NCBI GenBank assembly: GCA_021783175.1
Contig: JAJXUF010000003.1
Location: 1 to 64,000, forward strand
Length of the DNA: 64,000 bases
Origin: Pseudomonadota bacterium
Lineage (GTDB): Bacteria; Pseudomonadota; Gammaproteobacteria; Acidiferrobacterales; UBA6901
Direction of reading: 5' to 3'
Shown: in pieces, positions 1-9,606 of the stretch
Layout of the letters: the number at the start of each line of letters is the position of its first letter
How positions within the stretch are numbered: the first letter of the stretch is position 1
Made by a program: the position numbers and the translations under genes
Notes under the pieces: generated by a model
The model's database searches: none
What the model was told of the DNA's origin: nothing
Seen by the model: the letters and a program-made list of their open reading frames with translations, nothing else

Positions 1-871
1 CCACGTTGATGTTGGCCGCGCCGATATCCCCCAAAATGCGCGCGGCTATGCCTGGTTTGTCGGGCACTCCGCGGACTGTGACCTTGGCTTCATCGCGGCT
101 GAATGCGATGCCTGAAATGAGCGGTGCTTCCATCTCGTTTTCCTCGTACGTAATCAGTGTGCCTGGGCCTTCTTCAAAGGAAGACAGCACCCGCAGCGGC
201 ACCCGGTACTTGCCGGCGAACTCGACCGAGCGGATCTGCAGGACTTTAGCACCGAGACTTGCCATCTCGAGCATTTCCTCCGCCGTTATGCGGTTGAGGC
301 GGCGCGCGTTGGGCACGATACGCGGATCGGTCGTGTAGACTCCGTCTACGTCGGTGTAAATCTGGCATTCGTCCGCCTTGAGGGCGGCCGCCATCGCGAC
401 TGCTGTTGTATCCGACCCGCCGCGCCCGAGCGTAGTGATGTTCCCCTCCTCATCCACCCCCTGGAAGCCCGCAATCACGACCACCCTGCCTTTCTTAAGG
501 TCATCCCGCACGCGCGCGTCGTCAATATCCACGATGCGTGCCTTGCCGTGGGCATTATCGGTACGTATGTGGACTTGGCTGCCGGTGTAGGAGCGCGCCG
601 CGCAGCCGCGCCGCTCCAGGGCCATGCTTAGCAGGGCGATTGTGACCTGTTCGCCGGTAGAGATCAGTACGTCAAGCTCCCGCGCCGGAGCCTCGGGATT
701 GACGCTTTTACTCAACTGGATGAGTCGGTCCGTTTCTCCGCTCATGGCCGACACCACCACGACCATGTCGTCACCGGCTGCCCTTTGGCGGGCAACTTTT
801 TCGGCAACGGCGAGAATCCGTTCCGGATTGCCCACCGAGGTACCACCATATTTCTGTACTATCAAGGCCAT
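1..871 (-). CDS. lysC: Aspartate kinase, 3' end cut by window edge
   Basis: Phosphorylates L-aspartate, the first committed step towards lysine, threonine and methionine in the cytoplasm. Reading the minus strand from the ATG at 871 gives 290 codons without a stop, running off the left edge. The start [14 protein letters not shown] is the kinase N-terminal signature, and [21 protein letters not shown] and [13 protein letters not shown] follow in the usual order. The last visible residues ([13 protein letters not shown]) begin the first ACT regulatory domain. It lies downstream of alaS on the same strand, the usual gammaproteobacterial order; csrA often follows but would be outside the window. 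Confidence 0.95.
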   Translation of the reverse strand, partial: MALIVQKYGGTSVGNPERILAVAEKVARQRAAGDDMVVVVSAMSGETDRLIQLSKSVNPEAPARELDVLISTGEQVTIALLSMALERRGCAARSYTGSQVHIRTDNAHGKARIVDIDDARVRDDLKKGRVVVIAGFQGVDEEGNITTLGRGGSDTTAVAMAAALKADECQIYTDVDGVYTTDPRIVPNARRLNRITAEEMLEMASLGAKVLQIRSVEFAGKYRVPLRVLSSFEEGPGTLITYEENEMEAPLISGIAFSRDEAKVTVRGVPDKPGIAARILGDIGAANINV

Positions 872-1031
872 ATGTTCATCACGTTTGCTGACATATTGCG
901 AGAGAAAATCAGAAGCTCGACGCGAATTCCCGCGCACAAAAAGCGGCAAATTAAACCTTCTTTCGGAAGAGGAGTAAACACCCTGCCTGTCGGGCCAACC
1001 CCGGCGGGCAATTTAGGCGCCGCACCCTGCA

Positions 1032-3626
1032 TCAGCCAATTTTCTGTGCCAACCAGGCATGCACATCGGCCAATGCTGCATCCAAAGACGAGGGGTCGTT
1101 TCCGCCGGCTTGTGCCATATCCGGCCGCCCACCACCCTTGCCCCCTACACGCATGGCTACCTGGTTGACCAGCTCGCCCGCATGCACCTTGCCGACAAGA
1201 TCCTTGGTCACTCCGGAGATAATCGTGACCTTCCCTTCCTGGACAGAAGCCAGCACGATAGCGGCACTGCCAAGTTTGTCCTTGAGACGATCTACAGCCT
1301 CACGCAGAGCCTTGCCATCAACACCGTCCATGCGCGTCGCCACAACCTTCACCCCCCCGATGTCGCGCGTCGACTCGGCCAGCGCATCCCCCTGGGTGGC
1401 GGCAACCTTGGCGCGAAAGGTTTCCAGTTCCTTCTCCAGCTGGCGCAAACGGCTGTTGAGCTGCTCAACCTTGCGATCGACGTCGTCCCGCCCGCCACGC
1501 ACCATTTCAGCCACGCGCGTCAGGCGCCGCTCGCCCTCGCGCACGAAATCTTCCGCAACTTCGCCGGTTACTGCCTCGATGCGGCGCACGCCGGCGGCCA
1601 CACCACCCTCGGAGACAAGCTTGAACAGGCCGATATCTCCGGTGCGGCGCACATGCGTCCCGCCGCACAGTTCCGTGGAGAATCCACCCATGCCTACGAC
1701 GCGCACCTGCTCGCCATATTTTTCGCCGAACAAGGCCACGGCTCCTGATTCCATCGCCTTGGCGATCGGCATGACGCGCGTCTCCACCGAGTCATTTGCG
1801 CGGATTTCAGCATTCACCAGACGCTCGATCTCCTCGATCTGGGCATGTGTCAGGGGCTCATGATGGCTAAAATCAAAACGCAGCCGTTCCGGCTCGACAA
1901 GAGAACCCTTCTGAGTCACGTGCGAGCCCAGCACCTTCTTCAGCGCTGCATGCAGCAGATGCGTAGCCGAATGGTTATAGGCCGTCGCCTGGCGCCGCGC
2001 CTCGTCGACTTCGCCGCTTACGCGCGCACCCACCCGCAGAACGCCGCTTTCCAGACGTCCGATATGCGCATGCCCCTTTTGAGTGTCCTCGACGATAAAC
2101 CGGACACCCTTCGCAAGCAGCACGCCCCTATCACCGATCTGCCCGCCACTTTCCGCATAAAACGGAGTGCGATCCAGAAAAATCACCCCGTCTTCACCCG
2201 CGTGCAGTTCATCGACTGCCGCATCGCGACCGCGAATTGCCGTAATTACGGAGCTGTCTCGCGTGTTCTCATAGCCGGAAAACTCCGCTGGCGCCACACC
2301 GCTTTCCTCAAGCCCGATCACGGCGGTTTTGAAGGTAGAGGCTTCGCGTGCGCGCTGACGCTGCGCATCCATCTGTTGCTCAAAGCCCTCCAGATCAAGC
2401 GCCAGCCCGCGCTCGCGCGCAATGTCCCCCGTCAGATCGACCGGAAAGCCGTACGTATCGTAGAGCTTGAAGACAGTTGCGCCCGGAATGGCTTTGGTTT
2501 GCAGTTTGGCGATATCGTCCTCAAGAATCCGCAGACCCTGTGCCAGGGTTTCGGCAAAACGTTCTTCCTCGAGACGCAGAACGCGCTCGACCTGGGCCTG
2601 GGCTCTCTTTAGCTCGGGATACGCTGCGCCCATTTCGCGCACGAGTGATGCGACGAGCTTGTAGAAGAAAGCCCCTTCGGCGCCCAGGCGGTGGCCATGT
2701 CGGACGGCACGGCGGATGATGCGCCGCAACACGTATCCGCGGCCTTCATTCGACGGCACGACGCCATCGGTAACAAGAAAGGCGCAGGAACGAATATGGT
2801 CGGCAACTACGTTGAGAGATTTATCCTCGAGATCGCGCGAACCCACGATATGGGCAGCGTCCCGGATCAACTCGCGGAATAGATCAATCTCATAATTGCT
2901 GTGTACACCCTGGATGACGGCGCTGATTCGCTCAAGCCCCATGCCGGTGTCCACCGACGGCTTGGGCAACGGATGCAGCTTGCCGTCGGCATCGCGGTTG
3001 TACTGCATGAACACCAGGTTCCAAATTTCGATATAGCGGTCGCCGTCGGCCTCCGGAGAGCCCGGCGGCCCGCCTGCCACATCCGGACCGTGGTCGTAGA
3101 AGATTTCGGAACATGGACCACATGGACCGGTATCACCCATGGACCAAAAATTATCGGTGCCGCTGATGCGCGCAAAACGCGCCGGGTCGACCTTCATCTC
3201 CTTCAGCCAGATGTCGGCCGCCTCGTCATCGTCGACGTAAACGGTCACCCACAGACGCTCCGGCGGAAGATGCATTTCGTGGACAAGAAACTCCCAGGCG
3301 TACTGAATCGCCTCGCGCTTGAAATAATCGCCAAAACTGAAGTTGCCGAGCATTTCAAAAAAAGTATGGTGGCGCGCGGTATAGCCGACGTTTTCCAGGT
3401 CATTGTGCTTGCCGCCGGCACGCACACAACGCTGTGAGCTTGCCGCACGCACATACGAACGCTTGTCGATGCCGAGAAAAACATCCTTGAACTGCACCAT
3501 GCCAGCATTGGTAAATAGCAATGTCGGGTCGTTGGCCGGAACCAGCGAACTGGAGGGAACGACCGTGTGGCCATGGCGCTCGAAAAAGCGCAGGAAACGA
3601 TCTCGGATTTCGGTACTTTTCATCAT
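1032..3626 (-). CDS. alaS: Alanyl-tRNA synthetase
   Basis: Charges tRNA-Ala with alanine and clears mischarged Ser and Gly. At about 864 residues it is close to the usual family length. The N-terminal catalytic domain has [17 protein letters not shown] and [15 protein letters not shown]; the editing domain has the zinc-site motifs [11 protein letters not shown] and [13 protein letters not shown]; the C-Ala tail is glycine-rich ([15 protein letters not shown]). Two adjacent ATGs occur at the start and the second ([10 protein letters not shown]) fits family members better. It lies 18 bp downstream of recX and is followed by lysC. Nothing odd was seen. Confidence 0.97.
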   Translation of the reverse strand: MMKSTEIRDRFLRFFERHGHTVVPSSSLVPANDPTLLFTNAGMVQFKDVFLGIDKRSYVRAASSQRCVRAGGKHNDLENVGYTARHHTFFEMLGNFSFGDYFKREAIQYAWEFLVHEMHLPPERLWVTVYVDDDEAADIWLKEMKVDPARFARISGTDNFWSMGDTGPCGPCSEIFYDHGPDVAGGPPGSPEADGDRYIEIWNLVFMQYNRDADGKLHPLPKPSVDTGMGLERISAVIQGVHSNYEIDLFRELIRDAAHIVGSRDLEDKSLNVVADHIRSCAFLVTDGVVPSNEGRGYVLRRIIRRAVRHGHRLGAEGAFFYKLVASLVREMGAAYPELKRAQAQVERVLRLEEERFAETLAQGLRILEDDIAKLQTKAIPGATVFKLYDTYGFPVDLTGDIARERGLALDLEGFEQQMDAQRQRAREASTFKTAVIGLEESGVAPAEFSGYENTRDSSVITAIRGRDAAVDELHAGEDGVIFLDRTPFYAESGGQIGDRGVLLAKGVRFIVEDTQKGHAHIGRLESGVLRVGARVSGEVDEARRQATAYNHSATHLLHAALKKVLGSHVTQKGSLVEPERLRFDFSHHEPLTHAQIEEIERLVNAEIRANDSVETRVMPIAKAMESGAVALFGEKYGEQVRVVGMGGFSTELCGGTHVRRTGDIGLFKLVSEGGVAAGVRRIEAVTGEVAEDFVREGERRLTRVAEMVRGGRDDVDRKVEQLNSRLRQLEKELETFRAKVAATQGDALAESTRDIGGVKVVATRMDGVDGKALREAVDRLKDKLGSAAIVLASVQEGKVTIISGVTKDLVGKVHAGELVNQVAMRVGGKGGGRPDMAQAGGNDPSSLDAALADVHAWLAQKIG

Positions 3627-3644
3627 AGGAAGGGAGACGGCAGG

Positions 3645-4082
3645 TCAGTCGCGGTCGTCAGTGCTCAGTACGCGCATAATCTGATCGCGGGTATAGCCGC
3701 GTGACTGCAGGAAGCGGGCCTGACGTGCTCGCTCAACGTAATCGCTGGGCAACTGCGTTCCATATTTTTTTTCACGCACCTGTCGAACCTGCTTGATCCA
3801 GTCGGTACCGGACGCATCCAGCCATTGGTCAATTAGCTCGGAAGCCACACCCTTCTGTTCCAGTTCATGACGAATGCGCATCGGTCCGTATCCTCGCGCA
3901 CGGCGCGAGCTGACCAGCATCTCTACAAAACGCGCATCCGACGCAAGCCCCTCGCGAGCAAGTCTCGCGACTGCTTCTGCAGCAACCTCCTGCGCGTAAC
4001 CTTTGACCAGCAACTTCGCCAGCAGCTCCTGGGTAGTGTGCTCGCGTCGCGCCAGGATATCGAGCGCGGCACGCCGCGCCAT
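3645..4082 (-). CDS. recX: Regulatory protein RecX
   Basis: Modulates RecA by binding the RecA filament and limiting its growth. The 145-residue product is helical and charged and has the RecX tandem three-helix pattern: LDILARREHTTQELLAKLL near the N-terminus, then RRARGYGPMRIRHELEQKG and the C-terminal FLQSRGYTRDQIMRVL. It follows recA by 41 bp on the same strand, the classic recA-recX pairing, so it is probably made by readthrough from the recA promoter. The length is normal for the family. Confidence 0.93.
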   Translation of the reverse strand: MARRAALDILARREHTTQELLAKLLVKGYAQEVAAEAVARLAREGLASDARFVEMLVSSRRARGYGPMRIRHELEQKGVASELIDQWLDASGTDWIKQVRQVREKKYGTQLPSDYVERARQARFLQSRGYTRDQIMRVLSTDDRD

Positions 4083-4123
4083 CGCGGAATCAGATGGGTC
4101 CTTCGTTTTCGCGCGACCCCGAA

Positions 4124-5176
4124 TCAGGCCTCAGCCTCTTGCGGCACGCCCGACTCGTCTTCCGTCCCCGTGACACCGCTTTGTGACTGGCTGCGGGTAA
4201 GCTCACGAATGCGGGACTCGATCTCTACCGCAATCTCGGAATTTTCCTTCAGGAACTGACGCGCGTTGTCCTTGCCCTGCCCGATGCGATCCTTCTTGTA
4301 GCTATACCATGCACCGGATTTCTCGATCACGTCGTTTGCGACGCCCAGATCGATCAGTTCGCCTTCTTTCGAAATGCCTTGGTCATAAAGTATGTCGAAC
4401 TCGCACTGCCGGAACGGCGGTGCGAGCTTGTTCTTGACCACCTTTACGCGTGTCTGGCTGCCGATGACTTCCTCACCCTTCTTGATCGATCCGATGCGCC
4501 GGATGTCGAGACGCACGGAGGCATAGAACTTGAGGGCGTTGCCGCCGGTGGTGGTTTCGGGGTTGCCGAACATCACACCGATCTTCATGCGAATCTGGTT
4601 GATGAAAATCACCAGGGTATTGGAGCGCTTGATGTTCGCCGTTAGCTTGCGCAGCGCCTGCGACATTAGACGAGCCTGTAGGCCCATGTGCGAATCGCCC
4701 ATCTCGCCTTCGATTTCGGCTTTGGGGGTAAGCGCCGCAACCGAGTCCACCACGACCACGTCTACAGCCCCCGAACGCACCAGCATATCCGTGATCTCGA
4801 GCGCCTGCTCTCCGGAATCCGGCTGCGAGACCAATAAGTCGTCAATGTTGACGCCGAGCTTCTTGGCATAGGCCGGATCGAGCGCATGTTCCGCATCGAT
4901 GAAGGCGGCAGTGCCGCCAAGTTTCTGGGCTTCGGCAATTACCTGAAGGGTTAAAGTTGTCTTGCCCGAGGATTCCGGGCCATAGATCTCCACGACGCGC
5001 CCTCGCGGTAGGCCCCCGATGCCCAGCGCCAGGTCCAGTCCGAGGGACCCTGTCGGGACAGCCTCGACATTGGCCACGGTACCACCGTCGCCGAGGCGCA
5101 TGACGGACCCTTTGCCGAACTGCTTTTCAATCTGCCCCAATGCCGCGCTAAGCGCCTTGCCCTTGTTGATGTCCAT
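4124..5176 (-). CDS. recA: Recombinase A
   Basis: DNA-dependent ATPase that forms filaments on single-stranded DNA, drives strand exchange and triggers LexA self-cleavage. The 350 residues are typical. The Walker A motif GPESSGKTT is near residue 66, [19 protein letters not shown] contains the Walker B region, and [22 protein letters not shown] is the L2 DNA-binding loop region, followed by an acidic C-terminal tail. ATG at 5176 gives [13 protein letters not shown]. The 183-bp upstream gap shows no E. coli-type SOS box. Confidence 0.98.
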   Translation of the reverse strand: MDINKGKALSAALGQIEKQFGKGSVMRLGDGGTVANVEAVPTGSLGLDLALGIGGLPRGRVVEIYGPESSGKTTLTLQVIAEAQKLGGTAAFIDAEHALDPAYAKKLGVNIDDLLVSQPDSGEQALEITDMLVRSGAVDVVVVDSVAALTPKAEIEGEMGDSHMGLQARLMSQALRKLTANIKRSNTLVIFINQIRMKIGVMFGNPETTTGGNALKFYASVRLDIRRIGSIKKGEEVIGSQTRVKVVKNKLAPPFRQCEFDILYDQGISKEGELIDLGVANDVIEKSGAWYSYKKDRIGQGKDNARQFLKENSEIAVEIESRIRELTRSQSQSGVTGTEDESGVPQEAEA

Positions 5177-5359
5177 TGCCTGCCCCCGCCGGTAACCATG
5201 CCGAGTTTTGTGGTTAAGCGCGCTTCCGGTCGCGCCCGAGTAGTATATAAAAGTGGAACCAGCGGATTATTTCATAAGTAGGCATTCCTCTCCTAGCCCT
5301 GAGTTCAGGCAAAGCCATACAGAATGAGGAATAGATGCCGCATTTCCCGGCGGCCGCGG

Positions 5360-5857
5360 CTAGCTATGCCCGAGGTATTCGACTAGACCTTCGATGGCAG
5401 CGGCCACCGACTGACCGCGTATTTCCTGGCGGTCGCCGGAAAAATGCCGGGTAATGCTGCGCACTTCTTGTTCCCGCCCGGCCCAGGCAAAACACACGGT
5501 TCCGACCGGTTTTTCCGCTGTACCGCCGCCGGGACCGGCGATCCCGGTTACTGCCACGGCCAGGTCGGCATGGCTGTGCGCCAGCGCGCCAGAAGCCATG
5601 GCACGGGCAGTTTGCTCGCTTACCGCTCCAAAGCGGGCCAGCGTGTCGGTCTTGACACCCAGAAGTTCGCGCTTCGACATGTTGCTGTACGTTACAAAAC
5701 CCCGCTCGAACCAGCGGGAACTGCCGGGAATCGAGGTCAGCGCCTGTGCGATCCAGCCACCTGTGCAGGACTCGGCCGTAGCCATTGAAAGTCCCGAAAC
5801 CTTGAGGTCGTGGGCAAGTTTCTTTGCCAGCTCAATCAGTGCGTCGTCCATAGCCAA
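5360..5857 (-). CDS. pncC: Nicotinamide-nucleotide amidohydrolase PncC (CinA C-terminal domain)
   Basis: Deamidates nicotinamide mononucleotide to nicotinate mononucleotide in pyridine-nucleotide salvage. The 165 residues are a stand-alone CinA C-terminal domain without the MoCF-like N-terminal half, as in E. coli PncC/YgaD. Family motifs are TAESCTGGWIAQALTSIPGSS near residue 27, GFVTYSNMSKRELLGV, and AVTGIAGPGGGTAEKPVGTVC. It sits just upstream of recA and overlaps the end of pgpA by 22 bp, so the two are probably translationally coupled. An ATG two codons in is an equally possible start. Confidence 0.93.
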   Translation of the reverse strand: MAMDDALIELAKKLAHDLKVSGLSMATAESCTGGWIAQALTSIPGSSRWFERGFVTYSNMSKRELLGVKTDTLARFGAVSEQTARAMASGALAHSHADLAVAVTGIAGPGGGTAEKPVGTVCFAWAGREQEVRSITRHFSGDRQEIRGQSVAAAIEGLVEYLGHS

Positions 5858-6324
5858 TTGAGCCCCTGCAAGACCAGCGCTGCCAATATGGCCGCAGCCA
5901 GATCGTCCAACATAATCCCGAAACCGCCTTTGACTTGGGCATCCATCCAGCGAATGGGAAACGGCTTCCAGATATCGAAAAGCCGGAACAGAAGGAACCC
6001 AATCGCAATCCAGACCCAGCCCGGCGGCGCCATAAACATGGTAATCAGATATCCGACAATTTCATCCCACACAATTCCTGGGTGATCGTGAGTGCGCAGC
6101 TGGCGTGCGGTCACGCCACACAACCAGATGCCAACTGCAAAAAGCGCGATGACAAGAGCCGCATACCAGAGCAAGGGGAGACGGCGCATGATGAGGTAGA
6201 ACGGAATGGCAATCAGCGTCCCGAAAGTACCCGGGGCAAAAGGCATCGCGCCAGCGCCAAAGCCGAATGCCAATACATGCACCGGATTGCGCCAGTCTGG
6301 ATGCGTTTTTTGCTTCGCCTTCAC
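5836..6324 (-). CDS. pgpA: Phosphatidylglycerophosphatase A
   Basis: Dephosphorylates phosphatidylglycerol phosphate to phosphatidylglycerol in the inner membrane. The 162-residue protein has the PgpA signature: FGFGAGAMPFAPGTFGTLIAIP near the N-terminus, HDHPGIVWDEIVGYLITM in the middle, and RLFDIWKPFPIRWMDAQVKGGFGIMLDD with its acidic active-site region. Several hydrophobic stretches (about 33-50, 58-74, 95-115, 140-155) fit membrane insertion. It follows thiL by 12 bp, the usual thiL-pgpA pairing. Confidence 0.95.
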   Translation of the reverse strand: MKAKQKTHPDWRNPVHVLAFGFGAGAMPFAPGTFGTLIAIPFYLIMRRLPLLWYAALVIALFAVGIWLCGVTARQLRTHDHPGIVWDEIVGYLITMFMAPPGWVWIAIGFLLFRLFDIWKPFPIRWMDAQVKGGFGIMLDDLAAAILAALVLQGLNWLWTTH

Positions 6325-6336
6325 GCGATGTCTTCC

Positions 6337-7305
6337 TTATTTGGACGTGCGAAAGTGGTCAAAACCAGGCACGCCTGGCTGGTAAGCATTGCCGGCAGGA
6401 TCGACGAGGCGCAGGCCTGGATGTGCCTCGACCACCCCGATGCGCCGAAAGCCGCACGCAAACCTTGACGCCAGCTTTTCCAGAGCCGCCTGGCGCTCCG
6501 CTGGCAACGTGAAACACAGCTCATAGTCGTCACCGTGCGCCACCGCAGCATCCCAGCCAATGCGGGTGCGATTGGCCTGGTAGGTAGGCGACAGGGGTAG
6601 CGCGGCAAGTTCAATGCGCGCACCAACCCCGCTTGCCTCCAGCACGTGACCGAGATCAGCCACGAGACCGTCGGAAATATCAATGCAAGCGGAAGCGAAA
6701 CCGCGCAACGCTTGGCCTTCTTTCACACGCGGTATTGGACGGTCCAGGCGTTGCAGCATGGCGTAGCGCTCTGCATCCGGGAGCTGCAGCTCACCACGCC
6801 GGCATTTGAGTCCAAGCGCCGCACCACCCAGCTCTCCGCTGACGTAGACAAGGTCACCGGCACGCGCACCACGTCGCAACAACGCCTGCCCGCGCGCAAC
6901 GAATCCGGCAATTTGAACGCCGATCGTCAGCGCTCCGCGCGTCGTATCCCCCCCGACAAGCTGCACCTGGTGTTCGCGCGCCAGACCGAACAAACCGGCA
7001 CAAAAACCCGAGATCCACGTCTCATCGATCGCCGGCAGACTGAGATTCAAGGTAAACCAGGCCGGCTCTGCCCCCATTGCCGCGAGATCGCTCAAGTTCA
7101 CGGCCAGCGATTTGTAACCGATGGCGTCGGCCTCGGTCTCGAGCGGGAAGTGCACACCGGCAACCAGCATGTCGGTTGACAGGACAAGCTGCCGATCCGT
7201 CGGCGGGTCCAGCACCGCCGCATCGTCGCCGATGCCTACGACAACGTCGGGTCGCGTCACCGGCTGGTGCGCAAAGTATTGCTGGATCAGTTCGAATTCG
7301 TTCAA
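6337..7305 (-). CDS. thiL: Thiamine-monophosphate kinase
   Basis: Phosphorylates thiamine monophosphate to thiamine diphosphate with ATP, the last step of cofactor synthesis. The 322 residues match the family length. Motifs include the N-terminal MNEFELIQQYFAH, GIGDDAAVLDPP, LSTDMLVAGVHF, GGDTTRGALTIGVQ and CIDISDGLVADLGHVLE, which form the AIR-synthase-type metal and nucleotide sites. It starts 6 bp after nusB and precedes pgpA in the conserved nusB-thiL-pgpA order. Confidence 0.96.
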   Translation of the reverse strand: MNEFELIQQYFAHQPVTRPDVVVGIGDDAAVLDPPTDRQLVLSTDMLVAGVHFPLETEADAIGYKSLAVNLSDLAAMGAEPAWFTLNLSLPAIDETWISGFCAGLFGLAREHQVQLVGGDTTRGALTIGVQIAGFVARGQALLRRGARAGDLVYVSGELGGAALGLKCRRGELQLPDAERYAMLQRLDRPIPRVKEGQALRGFASACIDISDGLVADLGHVLEASGVGARIELAALPLSPTYQANRTRIGWDAAVAHGDDYELCFTLPAERQAALEKLASRFACGFRRIGVVEAHPGLRLVDPAGNAYQPGVPGFDHFRTSK

Positions 7306-7311
7306 AAAACG

Positions 7312-7758
7312 TTACGACGCCTGGCGACTGATCTCATGCGACCGCAACTTGGCGGCGACCTTGTCCAGTACGGCGTTGACGAACTTGTGCCCGTGCTCGG
7401 CGCCGAAGGTCTTGGCCAGTTCGACTGCTTCGTTCAATACGACTTTGTATGGAATTTCGGGATGAAACTCGAATTCAAAAGTGCTAATTCGCAGAATTGC
7501 CCGCTCGACAGGATCGACCTCGTCGATGGTACGGTCCAGAAACGGAGTCAGGTGGTCATCGAGCTCATGCCAGTGCAGCGGTACCTCACGCACCAGATGG
7601 TGGAAATACTCGAGATCCACGCCATTCAGCTCGTGATCGTTGATAAAATGGGTTTCGATCTGATCCGGCGACTGTTCCGTCATCTGCCACTGGTAAATCG
7701 CCTGAACAGCGGTCTGGCGCGCCTTCTTGCGACTGCCTTTGTCGCCGCAGGGGATCAC
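7312..7758 (-). CDS. nusB: Transcription antitermination factor NusB
   Basis: Binds boxA RNA with NusE (S10) and supports antitermination of rRNA operons. The 148-residue all-helical product has [19 protein letters not shown] at the N-terminus and the C-terminal block [19 protein letters not shown] followed by [11 protein letters not shown], both typical. It overlaps the end of ribH by 4 bp, so coupling is likely. The neighbours (ribH, thiL) are the standard partners. Confidence 0.96.
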   Translation of the reverse strand: MIPCGDKGSRKKARQTAVQAIYQWQMTEQSPDQIETHFINDHELNGVDLEYFHHLVREVPLHWHELDDHLTPFLDRTIDEVDPVERAILRISTFEFEFHPEIPYKVVLNEAVELAKTFGAEHGHKFVNAVLDKVAAKLRSHEISRQAS

Positions 7759-8231
7759 GCGCGCAGCCGCTTCAGCAGATTGGTCATTTCGATTGCGGAC
7801 ATTGCGGCATCCACACCTTTATTACCGGCCTTGGTTCCGGCACGTTCAATTGCCTGTTCGATGTTGTCGACCGTCAACACACCAAACGCCACGGGCAGAT
7901 CAAACTGCATCATCACCTGCGCCAGGCCCTTGGAAGACTCACCGGCGACATAGTCAAAGTGTGGTGTCGCGCCGCGGATGATCGCGCCGATAGCGACCAG
8001 CGCGTCGTACTTCTTACTCGCCGCCATGACCTTGGCCGCTAACGGCATCTCGTAGGCGCCAGGCACGCGTACCACGTCAATCTGCGAATGGTCTGCGCCG
8101 TGGCGCACCAGGGTATCCACCGCGCCTTCGAGCAGACGCTCGCCGATAAAACTGTTGAAACGCCCAAGAATGATGCCAAAGCGTGCGCCGCGTGCGCTCA
8201 GTTCGCCGTCTATATTCTTCACTTCAGTCAT
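7755..8231 (-). CDS. ribH: 6,7-dimethyl-8-ribityllumazine synthase
   Basis: Condenses 5-amino-6-ribitylamino-uracil with 3,4-dihydroxy-2-butanone 4-phosphate to form lumazine, the penultimate riboflavin step. The 158 residues contain [19 protein letters not shown], the substrate loop [17 protein letters not shown], the catalytic-histidine region [20 protein letters not shown], and [20 protein letters not shown]. It follows the ribB-ribA-like gene by 4 bp. Some annotation schemes call this gene ribE. Confidence 0.96.
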   Translation of the reverse strand: MTEVKNIDGELSARGARFGIILGRFNSFIGERLLEGAVDTLVRHGADHSQIDVVRVPGAYEMPLAAKVMAASKKYDALVAIGAIIRGATPHFDYVAGESSKGLAQVMMQFDLPVAFGVLTVDNIEQAIERAGTKAGNKGVDAAMSAIEMTNLLKRLRA

Positions 8232-8235
8232 AGTC

Positions 8236-9411
8236 TCACTCTCGTTTTATGCGCGCGCCGCGGCTGTCCTTCAGGGCCGTCACCGTGTCGTGTCCATGGT
8301 CGGTCGGAGCGATGTATTCGACAATCTCCAGCCCGAATCCGGATAGACCTGGAGCCTTGACCGGATTGCTCAGGACCCGCATCTTGCCCACACCCAGATC
8401 TGCAAGAATCTGGCTGCCAAGACCATAAGTACGCAGTGCCTGGTGCGGACGCCGGGGTGGTAATTCTATGCCCTGCTCCTGTCGATGAAAATGCTGTATC
8501 TGGCGGATCAGATCGGCCGACGACTCCTCCTGGTTCAGGATCACGACAACGCCACTGTCCTCCTTGGCCACGCGTGACAGCGCCGCCCTGAGACTCCAGG
8601 ACTGCCCGCGGTGTGCGTCCGTCAGCAGATCAAGCAGGCTCGATTGCACGTGAACACGGACCATAGCCGGTACATTGCGCGCAAGCTCTCCTTTGATCAG
8701 GGCAAGATGGGCTGCATTGTCTATTTCATCGTGATAGGCGACCGCCCGGAACTCGCCGAATTCTGTTGCAATACGGCATTCCGCGGCACGCTGCACCGTG
8801 GATTCGTTTTCCATGCGATAGTGGATGAGATCGGCAATGGTGCCAATCTTCAGTCCGTGCTCACGTGCAAATACCTCAAGCTGCGGCAGTCGCGCCATGC
8901 TGCCGTCCTCGTTCAGGATCTCGCATATGGCACTGGCAGGACTCAAACCTGCAAGGCGTGGCAAATCGATTCCCGCCTCGGTATGACCGGCGCGCGCCAG
9001 CACGCCGCCGGGACGTGCCATGAGCGGAAAAATATGGCCGGGCTGGACAACATCTCTCGGTCCCGCATCTGGTTTGATGGCCGCGCGCACCGTCGTGGCC
9101 CGGTCGGCTGCCGAGATCCCGGTCGTAACTCCCTCAGCCGCCTCGATCGACACAGTGAAATTAGTGGTCATGCGCGAGTTATTGTCGCTCACCATAAGCG
9201 GCAATTGCAGTTGGCGACAACGTTCCTGTGTCAGCGTGAGACAAACGAGGCCACGCGCAAACCGAACCATGAAATTGATGTGCTCAGGACGCACATGCTC
9301 TGCAGCGATCAAAAGATCGCCTTCGTTTTCCCGGTCTTCGTCGTCCATGATGACGACCATCCGGCCACGCCGCAGCTCATCGATGATCTCGGTTATGGGG
9401 CTGATTGGCAT
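8236..9411 (-). CDS. ribB: 3,4-dihydroxy-2-butanone-4-phosphate synthase with degenerate GTP cyclohydrolase II domain
   Basis: The N-terminal half (about 1-205) makes 3,4-dihydroxy-2-butanone 4-phosphate from ribulose 5-phosphate. Its acidic loop [13 protein letters not shown] and the [16 protein letters not shown] motif are intact. The C-terminal half (about 210-365) aligns with RibA, but the three zinc cysteines expected in the ECLTGD...RCDCG stretch are absent (here VQSSLLDLL...QSWSL), and the catalytic RQEGR is NQEES. So the RibA half is probably not a GTP cyclohydrolase, as in the RibBX-type fusions known in proteobacteria. A genuine ribA must lie elsewhere. Followed closely by ribH. Confidence 0.93.
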   Translation of the reverse strand: MPISPITEIIDELRRGRMVVIMDDEDRENEGDLLIAAEHVRPEHINFMVRFARGLVCLTLTQERCRQLQLPLMVSDNNSRMTTNFTVSIEAAEGVTTGISAADRATTVRAAIKPDAGPRDVVQPGHIFPLMARPGGVLARAGHTEAGIDLPRLAGLSPASAICEILNEDGSMARLPQLEVFAREHGLKIGTIADLIHYRMENESTVQRAAECRIATEFGEFRAVAYHDEIDNAAHLALIKGELARNVPAMVRVHVQSSLLDLLTDAHRGQSWSLRAALSRVAKEDSGVVVILNQEESSADLIRQIQHFHRQEQGIELPPRRPHQALRTYGLGSQILADLGVGKMRVLSNPVKAPGLSGFGLEIVEYIAPTDHGHDTVTALKDSRGARIKRE

Positions 9412-9606
9412 AATTGCGTCCAGTGAAAAGCCGTTATTATCCTCTATTTTGGCCCAGTTTGTCGCCGCACCGGGTTAAGGAACCCTCCGGTGATACCGGA
9501 TCGTCTATATTAATGGATATCGGGGAGGAAAGCGCAAAACAGGCTGCCAACATGCCTAGCCAACAACAAGCGCAATCCAAGTCGGCTAAAACAACGAGAC
9601 GGGGCC
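9412..9606. promoter_or_regulatory. Divergent intergenic region, ribB(-) / kinase 1(+)
   Basis: This 195-bp gap separates ribB from the first kinase and must hold both promoters. On the ribB side, two short stems lie next to each other at about 9470-9502 (CCGG-TATCA-CCGG and GGGTT-CCTT-AACCC read on the minus strand). They do not form the conserved FMN riboswitch core. On the plus strand an AT-rich TATATTAA lies near 9506 and a strong GGGGAGG at 9522-9528. No good start codon follows that motif in the kinase frame. Confidence 0.4.

Noticed and set aside
980..1015. Terminator between alaS and lysC
   Set aside because: A GC-rich inverted repeat is visible, but on the transcribed strand it has two mismatches and no U tract.
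9412..9606. FMN riboswitch upstream of ribB
   Set aside because: Short stems exist but the conserved AGGGCA and related core elements were not found.
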